Notes: generated by a model not told the origin, from the sequence alone. A stretch of 64,000 nucleotides of DNA from Acidobacteriota bacterium (GCA_019347945.1 JAHWKK010000014.1:1-64000), one strand, 5' to 3'; counted from the first letter of the stretch, positions 1-8,860 are shown. Translations and numbers: made by a program.

Positions 1-190
1 TGTTGGACTTCGACCCACTTGCAGCGCTTCGCTTGGCCTGATGTCCCACCCTGCAAGGTCCCTCGCTTGCCCACCCGACCGCCCGCTCGGGACGACGTCG
101 GTTTGAGTATGGGGTGCAGAGTTTTGCGGGCTCCGGTTTTCATTCCCGCTTCACCGGCGCAACGCGCCGGTCAATTGCTCAGGATGACAA
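1..190 (+). repeat. dispersed intergenic repeat, copy A (left edge may be cut)
   Basis: About 190 bp that recurs as its reverse complement at 32687-32880 with few differences, and in shorter form at 3341-3510 and 28215-28387. It contains the core CGACCGCCCGCTCGGGACGA and ends with CAATTGCTCAGGATGAC. No credible gene lies between 1 and 319; the open frames through the repeat translate to arginine/proline-rich sequence with no recognisable domain. From 191 to 319 I see only GC-rich spacer, including the phrase TTTGGGCAACAACCC that reappears near 3555, which suggests a longer repeat unit. Confidence 0.8.
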
Positions 191-319
191 GGGGCGGACT
201 TTTCTCCGCCATCATCTCTACCCCGGGTTTGGGCAACAACCCGCTCGGTTTACCCTAAACCATGTCCTCGTTCCCTCATGACCGTCGGTGAGCGGTGATC
301 GTTGCGACGCCGAGTACGT

Positions 320-1066
320 TCAGAAAGGGGAGGTCGCCTCGTGGAGCGAAGTTCGATAGACCAGCCTCACGAGACCGTCGTGATTCCACGTCTCGAAGAG
401 CGTTTCGAGCTCCTCACGCAGTGTGGCCGCGAGAGGGCCGGTCTTCGGGAGATAGGAGATGCTGCGGGTCCGGCCGAGCAGATGCTCGAGGTCCATCGGC
501 TGCGCGGATTCGAAAATCGTCTGTTCGTAATTGGACAGGCGCCGATCCTTCTCCATGGCCGCCGCGGCTTCGACCCGCGCCTCGGCGGGATGATGATTGG
601 AGATTCTCCGGACGAGCTCGCCGTAAGCCCGGGTGAATTCGTCCCGCTCGTCCCGCTCGTTCCAGATCGCCGCGATCCGCCGGCCCGGCTGAAGAATGCG
701 GATCATCTCGCGAATGGCTGGTTCCGGATCGAACCAGTGGAAGGCCTGGAACGCCGTCACGAGCTCCATCGATCCTTCTTCGATTCCGGTCACTTCGGCC
801 GTCCCCTCGACCCACATCACGCTGGGATGAGGCTGAGCGGCATGGCGCATCGCCGCATTCGGTTCCACCGCCATCACGCGCACCCCCCGGTCCGCCATCG
901 CGCACGCCGAGATTCCCGTTCCTGCACCGAGGTCGGCCGCCGTTCGCGGCTCGTCGCGCAACAGTCGATCGAAGAGTTCATCGGGGTAGCCGGGGCGAAA
1001 CTTCTGATAGTCGTGGGCGAGCCCGTCGAATCGTGAGGTCGGATCCATCTGCCACAGCTCGTTCAT
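320..1066 (-). CDS. class I SAM-dependent methyltransferase (methyltransf_11 type)
   Basis: Probably a cytoplasmic SAM-dependent methyltransferase of unknown substrate. The N-terminus has FDGLAHDYQKFRPGYPDELF, typical of the UbiE/trans-aconitate methyltransferase-like group, followed by SAM motif I, ADLGAGTGISA, and the acidic loop VMAVEPNAAM. AFQAFHWFDPEPAIREMIRIL matches the post-motif region of this family. An earlier ATG at 1099 is in frame, but the ATG at 1066 forms a four-base ATGA overlap with the stop of the hydrolase upstream, so translational coupling favours 1066 (248 aa). It is the last gene of a three-gene operon (GT2, hydrolase, methyltransferase). The substrate cannot be read from sequence. 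Confidence 0.85.
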   Translation of the reverse strand: MNELWQMDPTSRFDGLAHDYQKFRPGYPDELFDRLLRDEPRTAADLGAGTGISACAMADRGVRVMAVEPNAAMRHAAQPHPSVMWVEGTAEVTGIEEGSMELVTAFQAFHWFDPEPAIREMIRILQPGRRIAAIWNERDERDEFTRAYGELVRRISNHHPAEARVEAAAAMEKDRRLSNYEQTIFESAQPMDLEHLLGRTRSISYLPKTGPLAATLREELETLFETWNHDGLVRLVYRTSLHEATSPF

Positions 1067-2067
1067 TGGCGCTTTTCCATCGCCCGGGTCGCGAGCCATT
1101 CGACGACGAGCCGCTCGGCCCAGAAATCGGGTCTCATGATACGCCCGCCGACGAACCCGAGATGACCCCCCCGATCGGTCACGCGGAGATCGAGCGAGGG
1201 GTACGCCTCGCGCCGGACGTCATCGATCACGTCGTGGGGGAGGAAAGGATCGTCTCTGGAGCTGATCGCCAGAACGGGGGTCCGGATCGCGCGGACGAAG
1301 CGGACCGAGCTGCACTCGTCCCAGTAGTGCTCGGCGTTCTCGAACCCGTGGATCGGTGCTGTGGCGGAGTCGTCGATCTCCCGGAACGTCCGTGCCCTTT
1401 CGAGCCGCTCGAGGTCGATCACGGCAGCTCGTTCGCCGAAACGGCTGACCTTCTCACGCGCCTTCGCTTTGAGCGAACGGACGAAGCCACGTACGTAGAG
1501 CGGACCTGCGCCACGCTCGAGCCAGAGGGCTCCCGCACGGAGATCGTACGGCACTGAAACGACCGAGGCGGCGCGGATGATCTCCTGTTCGGGGTTTTCT
1601 CCGAGCCATTTCAGCAGCGCATTGCCACCGAGAGACCCGCCGAACGCGACCATCGGGACGTCGGGAAGGCGATCGTGAAGAGCGCGAAGGATGAAGCCGA
1701 TGTCGGAGGTCTCGCCCGAGTGGTAGAGACGAAGCTGACGGTTCGGAATCGCGCGGAGAACGCTGTTCGGGTCGCGGGCGCACGACCGGAAGTTGACCGC
1801 CGAGGCACCGAAGCCCATATCCGCGATTCGCCGGAGGAGCCCCTGGATGTAGACGGAGTTGGAGCTTCCCTCGAGCCCGTGAAAGAGAACGAAATGGACC
1901 GGCCCTGTCGAGTGGAGATGATCGACGATGAGATCGTCGTCATCGGGGGTCTGAAAGACTTCCCGGTGGGTATCGACGAGCCGGCGCGGACGCGTCAGCC
2001 TTCCCCAGACCGTCTGGAGGTGGGGATTGCGGAGCAGTGTGGCGGACTGAAAGTCCTGGCCCTGCAT
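1063..2067 (-). CDS. YheT-family alpha/beta hydrolase
   Basis: A 334-residue hydrolase of the YheT/embryogenesis-associated EMB8 family. It opens with the family hallmark RNPHLQTVWGRL, has the oxyanion-strand region FHGLEGSSNS (about residues 80-89), the nucleophile elbow FGGSLGGNALLKW and a C-terminal DRGGHLGFVGG carrying the catalytic His. An acid residue is plausible at SSRDDPFLP. The family has been tied to acyl-ester or lipid hydrolysis, but the physiological substrate is unknown. It follows the GT2 gene by 7 bases and overlaps the methyltransferase start by ATGA, so all three are probably co-transcribed. Confidence 0.9.
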   Translation of the reverse strand: MQGQDFQSATLLRNPHLQTVWGRLTRPRRLVDTHREVFQTPDDDDLIVDHLHSTGPVHFVLFHGLEGSSNSVYIQGLLRRIADMGFGASAVNFRSCARDPNSVLRAIPNRQLRLYHSGETSDIGFILRALHDRLPDVPMVAFGGSLGGNALLKWLGENPEQEIIRAASVVSVPYDLRAGALWLERGAGPLYVRGFVRSLKAKAREKVSRFGERAAVIDLERLERARTFREIDDSATAPIHGFENAEHYWDECSSVRFVRAIRTPVLAISSRDDPFLPHDVIDDVRREAYPSLDLRVTDRGGHLGFVGGRIMRPDFWAERLVVEWLATRAMEKRQ

Positions 2068-2074
2068 CGAGTCG

Positions 2075-2776
2075 TCAGTGAATCTCGTAATCGGGGACGG
2101 GCTGATCGACGAACTCCGTCAGCTTCCAGCTTCCGAACAGGTAGAGATCGAGGAGAAGCAGCGTCACTTCGTAGCTCATCGCCCATCTCGCAGCCAGTCC
2201 GGTGGAGAATCCACGCTTGTTCTCCTTGATCACGTGCCCGAGTCCCCGGATGATCGTGTTGCGCTGGACGTAGCCCCCCAGGCGGCAGAAGTAGTTGAGC
2301 GCCGTTTCGATCTTGAAGCGTGACATGAACTGCAGGGGAACCGTCTCGAACAGATCGCGGTGCATGACGCGGATGCCGGAGAGGATCGGCCCGATACCCG
2401 CCCGGACGTGGAGAAAGTTCGAGATCGGGCCTCGATGGCGGATTCCCACATTCATGTGACACCGGCCGTCGAGCACCGGGTCGATGAGCGAGCCGATATG
2501 CTCCTCGGTGAGGTTCAGCATGTCGCCGTCGACGAAGAAGAGAATGTCGTTTTTCGCGTGCTGCACGCCGAGCCGCATGGCGTAACCCTTCCCGCAGTTG
2601 CTCGACAGGGCGAGGGTTCGGACTCCGGCGGCTCTCGAGATCTGGACCGTACGATCACTCGAGCCGTCGCTGACCACGATGACCTCGCCAATACGGGGGC
2701 TTTGCCGGAGGGCGTCGATGACTCCCTGAATGGTGTTTTCTTCGTTGTAAGCAGCAATGATTGCCGTAGCTTTCAA
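2075..2776 (-). CDS. family 2 glycosyltransferase
   Basis: A 233-residue soluble GT-A transferase. ATAIIAAYNEENTIQGVIDAL is the canonical N-terminus, EVIVVSDGSSDRT the nucleotide-binding acidic site, and NDILFFVDGDML the DxD-type metal site. The frame remains open far upstream through repeat DNA, but homology begins at KATAIIAAYNEE. I therefore take the TTG at 2776, which is preceded by GAGGTGG, as the start; no ATG is available at the right place. It is first in the operon with the hydrolase and methyltransferase, and divergent from the lipoprotein at 2852. It resembles polyprenyl-phosphate or glycerate glucosyl transferases, but the donor and acceptor are undetermined. Confidence 0.82.
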   Translation of the reverse strand: MKATAIIAAYNEENTIQGVIDALRQSPRIGEVIVVSDGSSDRTVQISRAAGVRTLALSSNCGKGYAMRLGVQHAKNDILFFVDGDMLNLTEEHIGSLIDPVLDGRCHMNVGIRHRGPISNFLHVRAGIGPILSGIRVMHRDLFETVPLQFMSRFKIETALNYFCRLGGYVQRNTIIRGLGHVIKENKRGFSTGLAARWAMSYEVTLLLLDLYLFGSWKLTEFVDQPVPDYEIH

Positions 2777-2851
2777 GCTCCACCTCGGTACCGGTTCTGC
2801 TCCGGGCGGAGGAAGCTTACCCGGGAACTGGAATTGCAGCAATGTGCTTCC

Positions 2852-3319
2852 ATGAAACGCGCCACACTCTCGATTTTTTCCGTAGCCGTACTGTCGCTCT
2901 CGCTTCTTTCCTGCCAGTCGTTGCTCAACATCGAGAATCCCGACTATTCGATCCAGCGGGTGACCCCCCGGGTGGCGATGGCCTTCCCGCTGTCCAACTC
3001 CTCGATCGATTTCGACTTCACGATCGCGGTCGACAACCCGAACTCGGTTGCGCTGAACCTCGACCAGATCGATTTCGACCTCTACGTCAACAACAACATG
3101 GTGGTTCGCGGCGTGAGCAACGAGCAGGTCCGGGTCCCAGCGAACGCGATTGGCCAGGTCCAGCTCACCACCAGAGTCGACTACGATTCGATCCGGACTT
3201 TGTTTCGCGAGATCGCCGACATCGTCCAGGGCGAGCGCGCCAACTACGAGCTGCGAGGAAAGGCCTACTATCGGACCCCCCTCGGAAGGGTCGGCTTCCC
3301 CTTCCGGATTTACGACTGA
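2852..3319 (+). CDS. LEA type 2 (WHy-domain) lipoprotein
   Basis: A 155-residue predicted lipoprotein: a hydrophobic signal ends in the lipobox LSLLSC (Cys about residue 22), followed by a single WHy/LEA14 beta-sandwich. FDFTIAVDNPNSVALNLDQIDFDLYVN is the typical 'ideas about N-P-N' portion, and the repeat of polar strands (VPANAIGQVQLTTRVDY) fits the fold. LEA14-like proteins bind or shield envelope components under stress in other organisms; the role here is not known. It faces the GT2 gene across a 75-bp divergent interval and is followed by dispersed repeat copy B. Confidence 0.85.
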   Translation: MKRATLSIFSVAVLSLSLLSCQSLLNIENPDYSIQRVTPRVAMAFPLSNSSIDFDFTIAVDNPNSVALNLDQIDFDLYVNNNMVVRGVSNEQVRVPANAIGQVQLTTRVDYDSIRTLFREIADIVQGERANYELRGKAYYRTPLGRVGFPFRIYD

Positions 3320-3340
3320 GGGCACTGCGTCGGGCAACCG

Positions 3341-3510
3341 CACTCGCATACTCAAAACGACGTCATCCTGAGCGGGCGGTCGGGCGGGCAGGCGAAGGAC
3401 CTCGCAGGTTGGGACATCAGACCAAGCGAAGCGCTGCAAAGGGTCGAAGTCCAGCAATTTCATGGTGGTTTCATTAGGAGCCGCCGAAGGACGGCGAAGG
3501 ATCTGGGGGT
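3341..3510 (-). repeat. dispersed intergenic repeat, copy B
   Basis: Reverse-orientation copy of the element at 1-190, carrying CATCCTGAGCGGGCGGTCGG, GGGACATCAGACCAAGCGAA and, beyond the part kept in copy A, TTTCATTAGGAGCCGCCGAA and GAAGGATCTGGGGG. It fills most of the 285-bp gap between the LEA lipoprotein and the DUF5996 gene. Confidence 0.8.
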
Positions 3511-3604
3511 GTCCTTTTCCCCGCTATCGTCTCTATCCCCGTCTCTCCCCGGTTTGGGCAACAACCCCAGACTCTGACCTGACCCGTCTCTGTCCCGGCG
3601 TACA

Positions 3605-4543
3605 ATGGCCCGACGCAGCTCCAGACACGTTCTCATGCCCCCACGATCCGCATGGCCAGCTCTCCCCGTCGATGCCTGGCGAACAACGCGGGACACGCTG
3701 CATCTCTGGACCCAGGTCGTCGGCAAGATACGGCTGGAGAAGGCGCCGCTGATCAATCACTGGTGGCAGGTTCCGCTGTATTTGAGCCCTCGCGGATTGA
3801 CCACGAGCACGATTCCCGACGGGAAGGAGACCTTCGAGATCGAGCTCGATCTGCTCGATCATCGTGCATTCGTCCGGACGAGCGGAGGCGTGGATCACTC
3901 CTTTCGGCTCGAACCGATGACGGTCGCGGCGTTCTACCGGAAAATGATGGATACGCTCGCCCAGGCGGGTGTCGCGGTCGAGATTTACACGACGCCCTCG
4001 GAAATCCCGGACCCGATTCCGTTCGAGAATGACGAGATCCACGCCTCCTACGATCCGGAGTGGGCGACGAAGTTCTGGCGCGTTCTCACGGCGACGGACC
4101 GCGTCTTCACACGGTTCCGTTCCGGATTCATCGGCAAGGCGAGTCCGGTCCATTTCTTCTGGGGGAGCTTCGATCACGCCGTCACGAGGTTCTCGGGCCG
4201 GCGGGCGCCGGATCATCCAGGAGCCGAAGGAGTACCCGACCGAATCACTCGCGAGGCCTACTCGCACGAGGTCTCCAGCGCCGAGTTCTGGCCTGGCGGC
4301 GAAGGCTCGGATGCGATCTACTATTCGTATGCCTATCCGGAGCCGGCGGGATTCAGCGATGCCCGCGTGCACCCCGAGGGGGCATTCTGGTCGAAGGACC
4401 TCGGTGAGTTCGTCCTTCCGTACGACGTCGTCCAATCGGCCGATGACCCGGAATCGACCCTGATGAGTTTTCTGATCTCGACCTATGAAGCAGCCGCGAG
4501 CCACGCAGGGTGGGATCGGGAAGCGCTGGAGAGACCCGCATGA
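3605..4543 (+). CDS. DUF5996 family protein
   Basis: A 312-residue soluble protein. The segment SAWPALPVDAWRTTRDTLHL followed by WTQVVGKIRLEK and NHWWQVPLYLSPRGLTTS is the signature start of the DUF5996 family, and the C-terminal half has FFWGSFDHAVTRFSGR and the acidic EGAFWSKDLGEFVLPYDVV, also conserved in the family. No catalytic motif is assigned to this family. The ATG at 3605 is used; a second in-frame ATG at 3635 lies closer to the conserved region and is a plausible alternative. It overlaps the next lipoprotein gene by ATGA (4540-4543), so the two are translationally coupled. Confidence 0.88.
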   Translation: MARRSSRHVLMPPRSAWPALPVDAWRTTRDTLHLWTQVVGKIRLEKAPLINHWWQVPLYLSPRGLTTSTIPDGKETFEIELDLLDHRAFVRTSGGVDHSFRLEPMTVAAFYRKMMDTLAQAGVAVEIYTTPSEIPDPIPFENDEIHASYDPEWATKFWRVLTATDRVFTRFRSGFIGKASPVHFFWGSFDHAVTRFSGRRAPDHPGAEGVPDRITREAYSHEVSSAEFWPGGEGSDAIYYSYAYPEPAGFSDARVHPEGAFWSKDLGEFVLPYDVVQSADDPESTLMSFLISTYEAAASHAGWDREALERPA

Positions 4544-4971
4544 AGAGGATCGCCGCGGTGATGACGATGGCAGCACTGTTGGGGTGCGGTACGACCGGGG
4601 ATCTGCCGGTCGACGCGCCTCCGGAGATCCGGATCAGTCCGGACGCCGGGATCGGCTATCTCATCGATCGCGGAGGCACCTTCCACTCGACGATCGAAGT
4701 GGAGATCACCAACCGTGCATCCGTCCCGATTCAGCTCGTGCGGCTCGAGATCCAGACCTTCGGAGCGCCGTACGGAATCCGGCAGCGAGCTCCCAACGTC
4801 GGGCTCAGCCTCGAATCCGGCGAGACGCGGACGATCAATGTCCCGGTGATCGTCACCTCTCCCGGGGGTATCGGTACGGCGGACGAGCCGACGATGCTTC
4901 GGACGCTCATGATCTTTCACTCGGATATGGGTAGCTTCCGCAGAATCACCCAGTTTCGAATCGGTCGGTGA
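4540..4971 (+). CDS. small hypothetical lipoprotein
   Basis: A 143-residue predicted lipoprotein beginning MKRIAAVMTMAALLGCGTTG, with the lipobox ALLGC. The mature part is a predicted beta-rich domain (FHSTIEVEITNRASVPIQLV; SGETRTINVPVIVTSPGG) resembling an immunoglobulin-like or DUF-type extracytoplasmic sandwich; I do not recognise a named family. A longer in-frame start exists at 4510, but the ATG at 4540 gives a signal peptide at the terminus and an ATGA overlap with the DUF5996 gene. Confidence 0.78.
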   Translation: MKRIAAVMTMAALLGCGTTGDLPVDAPPEIRISPDAGIGYLIDRGGTFHSTIEVEITNRASVPIQLVRLEIQTFGAPYGIRQRAPNVGLSLESGETRTINVPVIVTSPGGIGTADEPTMLRTLMIFHSDMGSFRRITQFRIGR

Positions 4972-4975
4972 CGAG

Positions 4976-5180
4976 GCAGGAGTCAGGAGCCAGGATTCAG
5001 GATCTAGGATCGCTGTTTCTCGGGGCTCGGGATGCCGGACGCGAAGTGATTCATTTTCAGATAGCAAGCGGACACAACTATCGGCGATCCCTGCTTTTTC
5101 AAGCCCGAATCCTGATTCCTGGGTACCTGGCTCCTGATTCCTGACTCCTGACTCCTGACTCCTGGCTTCTGACTCCTGCT
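4976..5180. repeat. iterated 7-bp CAGGAGT-type repeats in inverted orientation
   Basis: Between 4976 and 5012 the top strand reads runs of CAGGAGT/CAGGATT units; between 5109 and 5180 the complementary form (CTCCTGA, ATTCCTG) is repeated about eight times. The two blocks are inverted with roughly 95 bp between them and could fold into a long imperfect stem. The inner 95 bp show nothing recognisable. The array ends 12 bases before the TTG start of the nuclease gene. Confidence 0.75.
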
Positions 5181-5192
5181 ATCGTTGCAGGA

Positions 5193-8153
5193 TTGAAAGA
5201 GATTCTCGAGCAGCTCGCCGATGCATGTCGTCGCTTTCCGGCGGATGAGAAGGCTTTGGTCACGCCATCGTTCGCCGCGGGCAGGCACATCACTGATGCG
5301 CTCGCGCGATCCGGTTCGAGCTGGATCAATCTTCATGTTCATACGATCGATTCGCTCGCGGCGTCGATCGCGGGCGGGCGACTCGCGAGGAAGAGAATCG
5401 CACTCGCCTCACGGGCTCAGAGGCTCGCGCTCGTCGAGCAGGCGTGTCTCGAAGTCCTGCCACCGGATGGCTATTTCGGAGCTCTTCGCGCCCAGCCGGG
5501 TTTCCACCGTGCGATGGATGCGACGCTCGCCGATCTGCGCCGGGGAGGCGTGACCGCCAGCAGGATGAAGAAGGCCGGATCCGGCGCCAAGCCCACCGAG
5601 ATCGCCGAGGTGCTGGCGCGGTACTCGGAGATTCTGCGTCGGCACCGGCTGGGGGATCGTGCGGACCTCCTTCTCGAGGCGGTCGCGGCGCTGAAGGAGA
5701 AGGACCCCGGGGTGCCTTTTTTCGTTCTGGTGGCTGCGCTCGAGGGGGCTCGCGGGCTCGATCGGGAGCTCCTCGATTCGCTTCCCCGAGTCGAGCACCT
5801 CGCCGTTCGCGAAGGGGTGTCGGCGTCGTCGGTGAGCTTCTCGCGAGGCCTCGGGATCGATCACGAACTTCGCTCCATCCTCAGACGTCACGCCGCGGAG
5901 GGGCGGCCGCTCGATCAGATCGAGATCGTACTTACTGATCCGGTTCGACATTCGGCGATCGCGCACGAAGTTTTCGCCGAATTCGATCTGACGGCGACGT
6001 TCGAGACCGGGCTTCCGGTGATTTACAGCAGACCCGGGCGGGCCGTCTCCGGATTTCTCGAATGGGTCCGGCGGGATTGGGATGCCGTCTGGCTGCGACG
6101 GCTCGTCGCAACGGGAGTCATCGAGCTCGGGAGCGGAGTCGGTTATCGCCGGGCCGCCCGAATGATCCGCGATGCGGGGATCGGCTGGGGTCGCGACCGC
6201 TACGCCCCTCAGCTGAATGCGCTCGTCCGGAGGGCCGAGTATCGGGCGTCGCGGAATGGGCGGAGGACCGAAGCGGAGCGGGATGCTGCCCGCGCCGTTC
6301 GAGAGGTGGTGCTCGACGGGATGATCGCGCATACACCGGACGCCGGAATCGACGACCGCTTCTCGACCAGCGCGCTCGCGCGGCTCACCGCCGCCTTCGC
6401 GCGGACGAGACTCCGAGTGGCGTCCGAGAGAGATGGAGCGGCTCGTGAGGCAATCCTGCTGGTTCTCGATGAGCTCACCGGGCTGCCGAGCGACGACTCG
6501 ATCAGCCTCTCCGAGGCCTGCCTGCGCCTCGAAGGCGTCCTCGCGGATGTTCGGGTGGGCGCTTCTTCCGCAATGCCCGGCCTTCCTCATGTCAGCAGCG
6601 TCGCGACCGGAGGACTGACCGGGCGCCCGTCGCTCTGTATCGTCGGAGCGGCCGATTCGATCTTCCCGGGCTCCGGCGCTCAGGATCCGATTCTCCTCGA
6701 CGACGAGCGCTCATCGCTCAATCGAAGGACGACCCGGAGTCCGCTCGAGCTTCGTGGCAGCCGGCCCGAGCGACGGGAACGCGAGATGGTGGAACTGCTG
6801 AATCGATTCGAAGGCGATCTCCACGTCTCCTGGTCGCCCGAGGACGTTCTCGGAGGACAGCCCGATCTGGCCGCCGGCTTCGTTCTCGATCTGTTTCGCG
6901 AGTCGCGATCGAAGCCCGGCGCGACGCGCGAAGAGCTCGACTGCGAGGCGGGCGAGCCGACAGGGTTCGTTCCGGCGGCGGGCGAAGCCCCTCTGAGCGA
7001 AACCGAATGGTGGCTCGGCGAGTGGAATCGGTCGGCACCTTTACCCGCCAGATGGCTGGCGAAGTCGCTCGGCGAAGCCAGACCTCTGATCGAAGCTCGC
7101 GAGCGCGCGCGAGTGGCGAGAGCGAGCAGCGAACTGACCTCCTGGGACGGGAAGCTCGACGTCCCGGAGGGGGAGCTCGATCCCCGTGAAACCGGCGAGG
7201 TGATGTCGTCATCGCGGATCGAACGGCTGGCCACATGCCCGTTCTCTTACTTTCTCCGCTACGTGCTCGGCGTTCATCCCGTCGAAGAGGTCGTCCGCGA
7301 TGGGACGCGCTGGCTCGACCCTCGCGAGCGAGGTCTGATGCTCCACGAGATCTTCCGGGAGCTGATGGCGGGAGCGGAGGGGAAACTCTCGCCGGAGCGC
7401 GACCGGGTGCGGGCCAGGGAGATCGCGGAAAAGGGTCTGGCGGAGTGGCGTCGTCGGATTCCGCCGCCGAACGTTGAAACGTACGAGCTCGAGCGGGAGG
7501 ATGTGCTTCGAGCATGCGAGGTGCTTCTCGAGGTGGAGGCTCAGGCCCCACCGGAGCTCACTCCGTTCGCATTCGAGGTGGCCTTCGGTCGGGAGATCGC
7601 GGGAGAGCCCGGCCGGCTCGAGTCACCCGATCCGGTGGTCATCGAAGTCAAGGGGAGATCCTTCAACCTCCGCGGTCAGATCGATCGGATCGATCAGATC
7701 GGACCCGGCGAATTTGCCGTCCTCGACTACAAGACCGGCTCGGCGTACGCGTTCGACGACATCTCGTGGACTCGCGGAGGCCGGCAGCTTCAGCACGTCC
7801 TCTACGCGAGAGCCGTCGACGAGCTTCTCCGAAGGGGAGGGGTCGCGGGAACCGTTCGGGAGGCCGGCTACTATTTCCCCACGCGAAAGGGGCTCGGACG
7901 GAAGTTCATGAAAAGCGTGCACGCGCGTGACAGCCGCGTCGATGATCTTCTCTCCGATCTGCTCGACGTTGCCCGCCACGGATCGTTCGTTCACTCCGGG
8001 GACATCGATGAGGATTGCCGGTTCTGCGACTTCCGAGCAGCGTGCTTCTCCGATGAAGCGAGGACCTTTGCCGGACAGGTCGAGGAAAAAATCAAAAGCC
8101 CCGATCCGGATTCCGGAATCGAGGCCTGGCTCAGAGCGCGTGGGGTGGAGTGA
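5193..8153 (+). CDS. AddB-like PD-(D/E)XK nuclease
   Basis: A 986-residue protein whose C-terminus is a RecB-type nuclease: RGLMLHEIFRELM supplies the conserved His, LRGQIDRID the first Asp, and FAVLDYKTGSAY the D-x-K core. Four cysteines arranged as CPFSYF plus CRFCDFRAAC (C-x2-C-x5-C) match the iron-sulfur staple of AddB. The N-terminal two thirds resemble the inactivated helicase half of AddB, but no Walker A GKT is visible; the expected place reads TPSFAAGRHITDA. No AddA gene lies in the window. The start is a TTG, since no ATG precedes the conserved region; AGG immediately before it is too close to be a good ribosome site, so the start is uncertain. Likely role: double-strand-break end processing or a related nuclease activity. 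Confidence 0.82.
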   Translation: MKEILEQLADACRRFPADEKALVTPSFAAGRHITDALARSGSSWINLHVHTIDSLAASIAGGRLARKRIALASRAQRLALVEQACLEVLPPDGYFGALRAQPGFHRAMDATLADLRRGGVTASRMKKAGSGAKPTEIAEVLARYSEILRRHRLGDRADLLLEAVAALKEKDPGVPFFVLVAALEGARGLDRELLDSLPRVEHLAVREGVSASSVSFSRGLGIDHELRSILRRHAAEGRPLDQIEIVLTDPVRHSAIAHEVFAEFDLTATFETGLPVIYSRPGRAVSGFLEWVRRDWDAVWLRRLVATGVIELGSGVGYRRAARMIRDAGIGWGRDRYAPQLNALVRRAEYRASRNGRRTEAERDAARAVREVVLDGMIAHTPDAGIDDRFSTSALARLTAAFARTRLRVASERDGAAREAILLVLDELTGLPSDDSISLSEACLRLEGVLADVRVGASSAMPGLPHVSSVATGGLTGRPSLCIVGAADSIFPGSGAQDPILLDDERSSLNRRTTRSPLELRGSRPERREREMVELLNRFEGDLHVSWSPEDVLGGQPDLAAGFVLDLFRESRSKPGATREELDCEAGEPTGFVPAAGEAPLSETEWWLGEWNRSAPLPARWLAKSLGEARPLIEARERARVARASSELTSWDGKLDVPEGELDPRETGEVMSSSRIERLATCPFSYFLRYVLGVHPVEEVVRDGTRWLDPRERGLMLHEIFRELMAGAEGKLSPERDRVRAREIAEKGLAEWRRRIPPPNVETYELEREDVLRACEVLLEVEAQAPPELTPFAFEVAFGREIAGEPGRLESPDPVVIEVKGRSFNLRGQIDRIDQIGPGEFAVLDYKTGSAYAFDDISWTRGGRQLQHVLYARAVDELLRRGGVAGTVREAGYYFPTRKGLGRKFMKSVHARDSRVDDLLSDLLDVARHGSFVHSGDIDEDCRFCDFRAACFSDEARTFAGQVEEKIKSPDPDSGIEAWLRARGVE

Positions 8154-8156
8154 GCG

Positions 8157-8537
8157 TCAGCTGCCGACGGGGCGCCCGCGACGGCTCGGCTTGGAAATGT
8201 CGATGATCGCCATGTTCTCGGCATCGTCCCACCAGCATTTGAAGCGGCGGATTCCGGGCACGTCGATGTCGTAGTCGGCGAAAAAGTTCGGCACGTGGAT
8301 CGAGGTGGACTTCTCCGACTGCCGGACCTTTGCCGATTCGGCGTCCTTCCGATCCACCGGGCGGATGCCGATGACCTTCCGCTTCTTGTCGTAGAAGAGC
8401 TGAGCGCCCGATTTGCCTCTGAGATTCAGCATCGCGGCCACGGGCGAGGCGAGTCGGATCAGGCGTGACTGCACGATCGTCGCGGAGGCAGGCTGTCGCT
8501 TGAATTCTGAATTAGGAACCCATTTTTCGAAAGACAT
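8157..8537 (-). CDS. hypothetical protein, 126 aa
   Basis: I do not recognise this family. The protein starts MSFEKWVPNSEFKRQPASAT, has a central LFYDKKRKVIGIRPVD strand pair, WWDDAENMAIID near the end, and a basic tail SRRGRPVGS containing a GRP core like an AT-hook. An upstream TTG exists at 8624, but that codon is the first triplet of a -35 box; the ATG at 8537 is preceded by GGAGGAGG nine bases away. It converges on the nuclease gene with 3 bases between stops. DNA or RNA binding is only a guess from the tail. Confidence 0.7.
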   Translation of the reverse strand: MSFEKWVPNSEFKRQPASATIVQSRLIRLASPVAAMLNLRGKSGAQLFYDKKRKVIGIRPVDRKDAESAKVRQSEKSTSIHVPNFFADYDIDVPGIRRFKCWWDDAENMAIIDISKPSRRGRPVGS

Positions 8538-8594
8538 CGCGTGTTTCCTCCTCCCCATCTCGCCCGGAGCAGCGAAGCCGCTGATCCGGACACC

Positions 8595-8624
8595 ATTAAA
8601 GATAAACGGCACGGAAATTGTCAA
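8595..8624 (-). promoter_or_regulatory. sigma-70 type promoter for the 126-aa gene
   Basis: On the minus strand TTGACA (8624-8619) and TTTAAT (8600-8595) are separated by 18 bases. Transcription would start near 8588, giving a leader of about 50 bases before the ATG at 8537 with its GGAGGAGG ribosome site. Confidence 0.6.
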
Positions 8625-8860
8625 TCCATTGACCGCCAGATAGATACTAATAAACCGCAGAGAAGGTGAACAAAATCCGCATCAAAATGGAGTACAGCTG
8701 ACAGGAGGACGCTAAGATTTGATACGAAACGCGTATTTTAGCTAACGAATTGATCGTTTTAGTGGTCTATCAGGTTTTTCGCGGGGAGCGAGAAAAAAGA
8801 AAGTTTATCGATCCGGGACCCGACTTCGTCCGGCTTACCCGACCCGTCCGGCTCCCTCGA
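8625..8860. other. AT-rich intergenic region
   Basis: A 236-bp stretch clearly richer in A/T than its surroundings. It separates the divergent side of the 126-aa gene from the 3' end of the DUF5916 gene. The imperfect palindrome ATACGAAACGCGTAT lies near 8722-8736. No gene is supported here. Confidence 0.5.

Noticed and set aside
2075-3463. GT2 gene extended to 3463
   Set aside because: The extra 229 codons run through the LEA lipoprotein gene on the other strand and a dispersed repeat; homology starts at the TTG at 2776.
5109-5180. CRISPR array
   Set aside because: The repeat unit is only seven bases with no spacers, and no cas genes exist in the window. None of the other arrays has repeat-spacer structure.
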